Source: Neckera pumila
Lineage: Eukaryota; Streptophyta; Bryopsida; Hypnales; Neckeraceae
Reading direction: 5' to 3'
DNA length: 64,000 nucleotides
Assembly: GCA_963969595.1 (NCBI GenBank)
Contig: OZ018408.1
Location: 3,593,823 to 3,657,822 of the forward strand
In this document: positions 57,460 to 64,000 of the stretch, piece by piece
How positions within the stretch are numbered: position 1 is the first letter of the stretch
How the letters are laid out: each line of letters opens with the position of its first letter
The notes under the pieces: model-generated
Database searches by the model: none
Told to the model about the DNA's origin: nothing
What the model saw: only the letters and a program-made list of their open reading frames with translations
Translations under genes and position numbers: made by a program

Positions 57460-60400
57460 AAATGTTATACTTTTCAAAATTTAAATAAAAAACAATTCTT
57501 CAAAAATTATGCACAAAACAAGTTCATGGAAGTTTTTTAGAAAATTGAAACTTCAATGTTTAGATTATTAAATAATAGTATAAATATTCAAAAAAAAAAA
57601 GAAGCTTTTTCTTAACAATTTGATGTAGATAAAATTCTACCAAAAAAACAACAAAAGGATATCCTTTAATGTGTCTAGAAATGCATGCGCAAGATAGCCT
57701 TCCTCATATACAATGTAGATGATATGAAAATTTATACTTTTGAATTTCACTTAGATTATATATGTAGATATATTACAAGAATATGCCTACCAAAAAATTA
57801 GCCTATAGAATTGCAATATTGAATATATATATATATTCAATATGAAGTCTTAAAAACCATCGAAACTGAAAATTTGGCAAATTAGAAGAAAAAAATTAGT
57901 AAACAAGTTTTCAAAATCTATAAATAAAGTCAAAAATTCAAATGATAACACCCACCTTCAAGTACATCTTGGCTCAATCTTTTCATTACTTCAAAACTTA
58001 TGACACAAGACACATCAAACTTTCAATATGAGATTTCAAAATTCAATAAATAGTATATGGCATCAAGTCTCATACTTTCAACTTCCATAACAAATCCATT
58101 GACAACCATCATCATCATAAATAGGGCTCCAATGCTCTATGAGCTGTTAATGACAATCAATTGAAGATTTCAGAATTTTGTTAGATTGAAATTTCAACAT
58201 TTTAAACTCTTCATGATATAAACACATAAACTATAAATTTGAAACCTATATTTTGTTAAATTTATCTTTAAAAATAATGATTTATAAATATTTTATTTAG
58301 ATATTTATAAATTTTTGAATTATAAATCCTTTAAAAGTCCTAAATTGTCATAAAGTTTTATCAAATTTAAGAGCTCCTTCAGAATTTTTTTACCATCTGA
58401 AGGTTACAAACTTTATTTTATTATTTTACTTAGATTTCAAATAAAATCAGATCAATTCTCTAATTCTCAAGACTATTTAATAAACTTTGGTCTTTCAAAA
58501 TTTGTATTGTTCAAAAACTCATTTTGTTAATCTTCAATTTTGGCACAATTCGTAAAGCTTGTATTCTAGAAAAAAAATCTTCAAAACAAGTGATGTAAGA
58601 TTTGTTGAGGGATTTTTTGGATTTTTTGGAGATTTATGGATCTTGCAATGGAAACATATGGATTTTTTTAATGTATTGGACTTCAAATGCTTATAATCCA
58701 TTGTAGATGAAAAGATACATAAAAGAATGACTTGAGCAAAACAAGTTGACTATCTAATATACGAAAGAATATGTAGATTGGTTTTGTAGATTCAAAATCT
58801 ATAGTTCCATTTGGGTAGATTCAAAATTCCATGACTTTTATCAAGTGGACTTGTGCAAATGGCATCAAAATTCCATGATTTTGTCAGTCTTTCATCAATG
58901 CACCCAATATTTGTCAATGCAAAATTATATAAAAAATATATATATCCATACATCTTTTTTCATTACAACTTTATTGCCAAAAATAAATTAATAACCTAAA
59001 CTAGTTCAAATATCTAAAGTCCACTAGAAGAAATTATGTCTAATGCCTAATGAGACAAGAACCTTGAACATCAATCCTTGAAATGGAAGCATATGGATTT
59101 TTTGGAGATTCTTGCAATGGAAGCATGCCCCAAACTCCATTGAGTGGGATCTTGATTGACATTCTCTCTCTTTGTTTCAATGATTTAGAAACTCATCTCC
59201 CTTTCCAATTAAAAATAACAACGTATGTAAAATTTGATCTTAATATGTGTATTTTAATTCAAAAGATGGAAAAAAAGAATTCTTTTCTTTAATCTCATGA
59301 ATACTTTTTAATTTTCAAATGCATTCAAAATTATTGCTATTTGATTCACTTTATTTGCAATTTCTACATGCATGTAAAATCAATCCTTATAAGACAGTTT
59401 AGTTCCTCAGCAGGAAGCTCAAGGAATTTGTTACAATGACTTTGCAGCGGACAACAAGGAGCTGCAAATTTTTTGACAAGCTGTAGAATTAGACAGGGAA
59501 CGAAGCTGGACAATTGCTCTCCCTCAAGCAAGAAGTGTCTCTTCTTCCGCACAAGATGATGAAGATTGCTCTACTTGTAGTGATCACAATTCCAATGAAG
59601 CAAAACCTCATTCCATGCCTCCTTGGACGAGAAGAAAAATGAAACAATATTCCAAAAGAATTGTTGTCGCAAGTTCCCGCAATTTCTATTATTTTCTAGC
59701 CAGCATTCATACATCTCAAATTTGAAATGTCCTTTCAGAATTAATGCTAAATGCACTATTAGACTCTTAGCATATTGTACGTTAATTGGAAAGATATAAT
59801 GCAACTTCTATTTTGCTACCAAGAAGAAGAAAAATTAATTTGAAAAGGTGGATGTGAACAAATGCAAAAGAAAATGGATATACGGATTCAAAATTTTAAA
59901 AAATAAATCCATTTTTTTAATACATTTGTAGTAGTGTATAATATTTTATCAAGTATTTTGTTTGACTTTTAAATCATCATTCTTAGATCAATAAAAAGAG
60001 GTGATTGCCAATAGTGAGAGCATCTCACCTCTATAAATCAAAACTAGGTAGAAAAGCCCAAATAATCAAAGGTTCCAAATATTGTAAACCAACAAACTTT
60101 AGGAATCGTACTAACAAGTAATTGTCAATAAACTTAAAGAATCATACTAATATGCATTAGAGGAAATCTAGACTCTCTAGATGTCTAAGAATGGAATGAG
60201 TTGACCATTTAATTGTACAAATACAAGAAATTAAAAAACATATTAGAAAAATATAATTTAAAGAATAAAAACATCACAATCTAAGTGGTACTTGAATTAA
60301 TCACATAGTCTATAATTTTAAAATTTTAAAATATTTTCCAAGAGAATTTAAAAAAAAATCACTTTGTCCTATATTTGCACATCTAGAGTGCACATCTAGC

Positions 60401-60715
60401 TAGCAGAGATTGACCTTCTTGGGAGGCCATATTTTCTAAAACCAAGTGCGTTCCTATCTTTTCAATGGCTAGTATCAGATATGCCTCTTTGGAGCTGATT
60501 GTGACAACAAATTGTCACCTTGCCCCATTAAACCTCTAACTAAACTTTGTATATAAGTAGGCCTTTTATGTGCACTCCCAAAGAAGCACATGCACATAGA
60601 CCATTAATTTACCCATTACTTTGGCTTTTGGGTTTCTACTTAGCTTTCCAATTTTAACACCATATTTAAAATGAAAATCCGGTCCAGAAGTAGGTCTAAA
60701 TTCCTTCTTTAGACC
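57460..60715. other. AT-rich spacer
   Basis: No supported gene. A duplicated phrase ATGGAAGCATATGGATTTTT / ATGGAAACATATGGATTTTT occurs near 59080 and 58645. Confidence 0.45.
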
Positions 60716-60722
60716 CTCATTA

Positions 60723-60842
60723 AAAACATTCTTTTAACACTAACTGAGAACATACCATAAGTGCCTTTCTAATCTTGTCAGTAAAAACATTCTTTTAACA
60801 CTAACTGAGAACATACCATAAGTGCCTTCCTAATCTCGTCAG
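60723..60842. repeat. 61-bp tandem duplication
   Basis: Two head-to-tail copies containing CATTCTTTTAACACTAACTG, with an offset of exactly 61 bp and only a few differences. A third partial match to the flanking GACCTTCTTGGGAGGCCA occurs at 60413 and 60843. Confidence 0.85.
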
Positions 60843-60849
60843 TGACCTT

Positions 60850-62975
60850 CTTGGGAGGCCAAATTCTCTCTAACGTAACTTTAGATTTCCAACTTTGCTT
60901 ACATTGAGTTATAAAGCATGAAGCCTACGGTCATTTAATCAAACCTCAAAATCTTGTCAATAATTAGAGGGCTCCTCAAGTACCTTCCACTCTTATACAC
61001 CTAAATTGGGCTAAAGTCTCTTGTCTAATTGGTAGTCATTTGGTAAGCCTATATCAGAGAAATGGCATGGAGTCCAAGTAAATGGATATCAACCGAATTG
61101 GAGGGATGTTTGGAGCAAAAACCGCCCCTCAAAAGATGATGGGTTTATCTAATCAGTACTATATTGTGCAATTGCCAACCATTGCTCAAAATTGCTTTCC
61201 CCAACATCTCCACCACTTGTAACAGTTGTCACAACGATTCATGATGATTCAACACTTTTAGTACTTTGAAAAAATGAAGCATGCTTGGGACTTCACATCT
61301 GTAGGTCCTTTACATAGCCATGGAGATTCCCATGACCAATGGTAGTTGGCCATCTTACTTGACAACAATGTGTGCTTGGTTCTAAGTTGCCTAGACACCT
61401 ACGGAAAGGATCCTCAATGTGGTCCTTATTCAAAGGTTCCATCATGTAGGTGTCCAAGATTGACCGCAACAAAATTTGCTTTAACAACATGCAGTGGCTC
61501 AATCTAAAGCTAGAAAATGTGCTTTGGAGGCATTTATTGATCATGCAAGAGTCATGTGGCTTAGAACTGCAAATTTGTGCATCATGTACTCAAACAAAGA
61601 GGGTACCTTCTTCAATCACTTTGATCATGTTTGGTTACAAACAGAATTCTTTGGAGTTAGAACTTAAGAACAAATACAATAGAACTTGACCCTCCTTAAG
61701 ATGGGTTCTTTTGCCTAGGAGGCGTTCCACCTTTCACTTGGGTTGTGTCAATTTTGGTTCTTTAAGTTTTAATCCTTTGTTGTCGTGTCTTGTTATTAAA
61801 AATTTTGAAAAGCTCAAAAATATTTTAGCCAAGGGCATGCCCTCTAGTTGAATGTAATATACAATTTCCCTTATCAATGAAAATTGCCCACAATTTCCCC
61901 CCCCAAAAAATCCTTTTGATTGGTATTGTATCTCTTCTATAAGTCGAATTTTTGAAATCATTTTTGTGAAGGCTTGAAACTTATTGTAATTTTTTTCAAT
62001 GAAAATGAAGATAATTAATATCAAATACAAAATATATCAAGGAGTATTTTATAGCCTACAACCAAAATTTGTATCATTCTATATTTAAAAACATAATTAG
62101 AGACTCTCAGCTATATATTACAATAAAATACTCAAATTTTACGAATTAAAAAAATTTAAAGTAGAACTTTAATTAGGCTAGGGAGATAGGAAGCTTCATT
62201 TTCTTTAGATAAGAAGTCAATAGAATCATTTTTAAGTTTTCAAGATAGAAAGTCAAAACTGTTAAAATATACTACATAGATAATTTAAGTTTTTTTGTAC
62301 AATTACCTTTTATACAGTAGTCTTTCATAGGTGAAATTAATAGCAAAGTTTGAATAAAAGTTGTCTATTACTAATCCCATATTACATCTAAATGGTTAAA
62401 TATGCTTAAATTATTATAAATAAACTTATAGAATACAAATAATCTAAAAAATAAATACTTGATTTTTTATTTTATACAAAGATTTGACAATTTTTTAATT
62501 ATTCTTTTGTGGCAAGATTGAAATGTAGAATTCTAACTACAACAATTTTTTCAAATTAAATTTTGAAATGCATAGTAAAAACACCCCCTTATAATACTTT
62601 TAAAACCAAAAATTCATAGAACTTCAATTCTAAAATTCATAGAATATTTGCGCAAATGAATTTTAAAATTTGTGAAGTAAAATTGCTGGATAATTAAAAA
62701 AATCTATATAATAGAGTTTGAGTGAAATAACAACTTCAAATGGTTGAAGTCATTTTTTCCATCCATCTTCTCCTTTTAGAAGATGTCAACTTTAAGAGGG
62801 TATGTAAAAGTTGATATGTCCTAAAAGTCAATGATGTGTACATGTTGTTAACAAAATTGCACTCCAAAATTTGGATGAATATCATCCACTTATCAATATA
62901 AAAAAAAAGCTTTTGACCATTCATTAGCCAATTTTTATTCCTTAAAAAAAAAAGACCTTGCACGTGTAGAAAAAT
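60850..62975. other. AT-rich spacer with unassigned coding-like scraps
   Basis: Around 61280-61690 both strands have moderately long open frames of balanced composition, but no motif is recognised. Confidence 0.4.
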
Positions 62976-62984
62976 GATAGTCAT

Positions 62985-63685
62985 AGAATCAGATTGCTCC
63001 TTAAATTACTTGATGTTGGTTACTTCTAAATGATAGTCATAGAAAAATGATAGTCATAGAATCAAATTGCTCCTTAAAAGACTTGATGTTGGTTACTTCT
63101 AATTGAAGTTTGTATATGAAGCCGTTGAATGTGTTTCTATTGCTCCTTAGAAGATTTGATGTTGAATGTGTTTCTATTGCTCCTTAGAAGATTTGATGTT
63201 GAATGTGTTTCTATTTCTCCTTAGAAGATTTGATGTTGAATGTGTTTCTATTTCTCCTTAGAAGATTTGATGTTCATTGAATGTGTTTAGCACGGATTTA
63301 TTCTTCAAGAAACAATTAAGATTTGATGTTGAATGTGTTTCTATTGCTCCTTAGAAGATTTGATGTTCATTGAATGTGTTTAGCACGGATTTATTCTTCA
63401 AGAAACAATCCATGTTGAAGGATATTCTTGAATTCAAGAAACAATCCAGGATATTATGCTATCTTTTTAGAAGATTGCCTCACCAAGAAACAATCCATGT
63501 TGAAGGATATTCTTGACTTCAAGAAAGCCTCTCCAAGAAACAATCCAAAAATATTAGCAAATCCCTTGTTTTGGGTCGTCATTGAATTCTCTTTGACATA
63601 AGTTTATCTTGATTCATAAGTGACTCAAGTCCTCATTGAATTCTTTTTGACATAAGTTTTTCTTGATTCATAAGTGACTCCACTA
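62985..63685. repeat. Complex minisatellite region
   Basis: Several short arrays follow each other: a pair of ATGATAGTCATAGAATCA units (62986 and 63045); a 37-bp unit TTGAATGTGTTTCTATTGCT starting at 63125, 63162, 63199, 63236 and 63329; a longer variant with TTTAGCACGGATTTATTC at 63273 and 63366; AAGAAACAATCC units to 63550; and a 53-bp pair starting CATTGAATTC at 63580 and 63633. Confidence 0.8.
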
Positions 63686-64000
63686 TCCACTAAGTGACCT
63701 TTCAAAGTGAACATGTCTTCATTAAGGAGCCAAGTATCTCTACTTCCACTTCAACAATTGCAAAGAAGCAAGTATCATTCATGCAATTGTTCAAATTTCA
63801 AACAATTTTTTAGTAGAACAACATCCACATAATTGCAAAGATGTTTCATATGGTAGTCCACCATAGCTCTATCCTCCATGATCTCTAGTAAAGTGTGTGC
63901 ACCAATAATTGCTAACTATTGCAATTAAGCAAAACATGACTGAAATTTGAATGAAGGATAATGCCACATGTTTCTTAGAAGATAGAAGAGAAGCCAATCC

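Overview
The window reads as nuclear DNA of a land plant. It has spliced genes with GT-AG introns and TGCAG acceptors, two plant-type pectin methylesterases, and AT-rich, gene-poor spacers full of old transposable elements. Nothing looks bacterial or organellar, and I saw no tRNA, rRNA or CRISPR. The sequence does not fix the lineage; the loose gene spacing and the repeat types (TTAA-flanked elements, Helitrons, CACTA, Harbinger, SINE) would fit a seedless plant, but that is inference.

The only clearly intact protein-coding genes are two tandem pectin methylesterases on the minus strand, about 4.3 kb apart: CDS 32257-35568 (5 exons, 395 aa) and 39858-41921 (5 exons, 372 aa). Their intron positions and phases are identical (2, 0, 0, 2), so they are an old tandem duplication. 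Both keep every catalytic motif and both have an N-terminal membrane or secretion signal, so they should demethylesterify cell-wall pectin.

Layout. 1-3.7 kb: unassigned open frames and a tRNA-derived SINE. 3.7-8.3 kb: a 1.46-kb TTAA element with a nested MITE, a near-palindromic CACTA MITE, a dead Myb/SANT-like gene and a GC-rich foldback minisatellite. 8.3-11.3 kb: an unrecognised degenerate reading frame. 11.3-18 kb: AT-rich with a TTAA element, a Helitron and a decayed TTAA element. 18-22.3 kb: a coiled-coil frame and small inverted repeats. 22.6-26.45 kb: an unassigned block with a frameshifted basic gene on +, two broken frames on -, and directly upstream of those an array of at least 14 copies of a 24-bp palindrome at about 70-bp spacing. 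28.4-31.7 kb: a 175-bp tandem repeat, then an old repeat interrupted by a Helitron and a TTAA element. 32-42 kb: the pectinesterase pair with another TTAA element between. 42-52 kb: SINE and LINE tails, two Harbinger-like MITEs and three more TTAA elements. 52-64 kb: AT-rich DNA with large foldback repeats and short tandem arrays.

Three observations stand out. (1) Six elements with CCCC... terminal inverted repeats are flanked exactly by TTAA, plus two decayed copies; this is the piggyBac-superfamily signature, which is not usually associated with land plants. (2) A related copy of the host repeat at 49.58-49.80 kb preserves both empty sites, showing precise TTAA duplication for the TTAA element and A|T insertion for the Helitron. 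(3) The palindrome array at 25.2-26.4 kb has a core far better conserved than its spacers.
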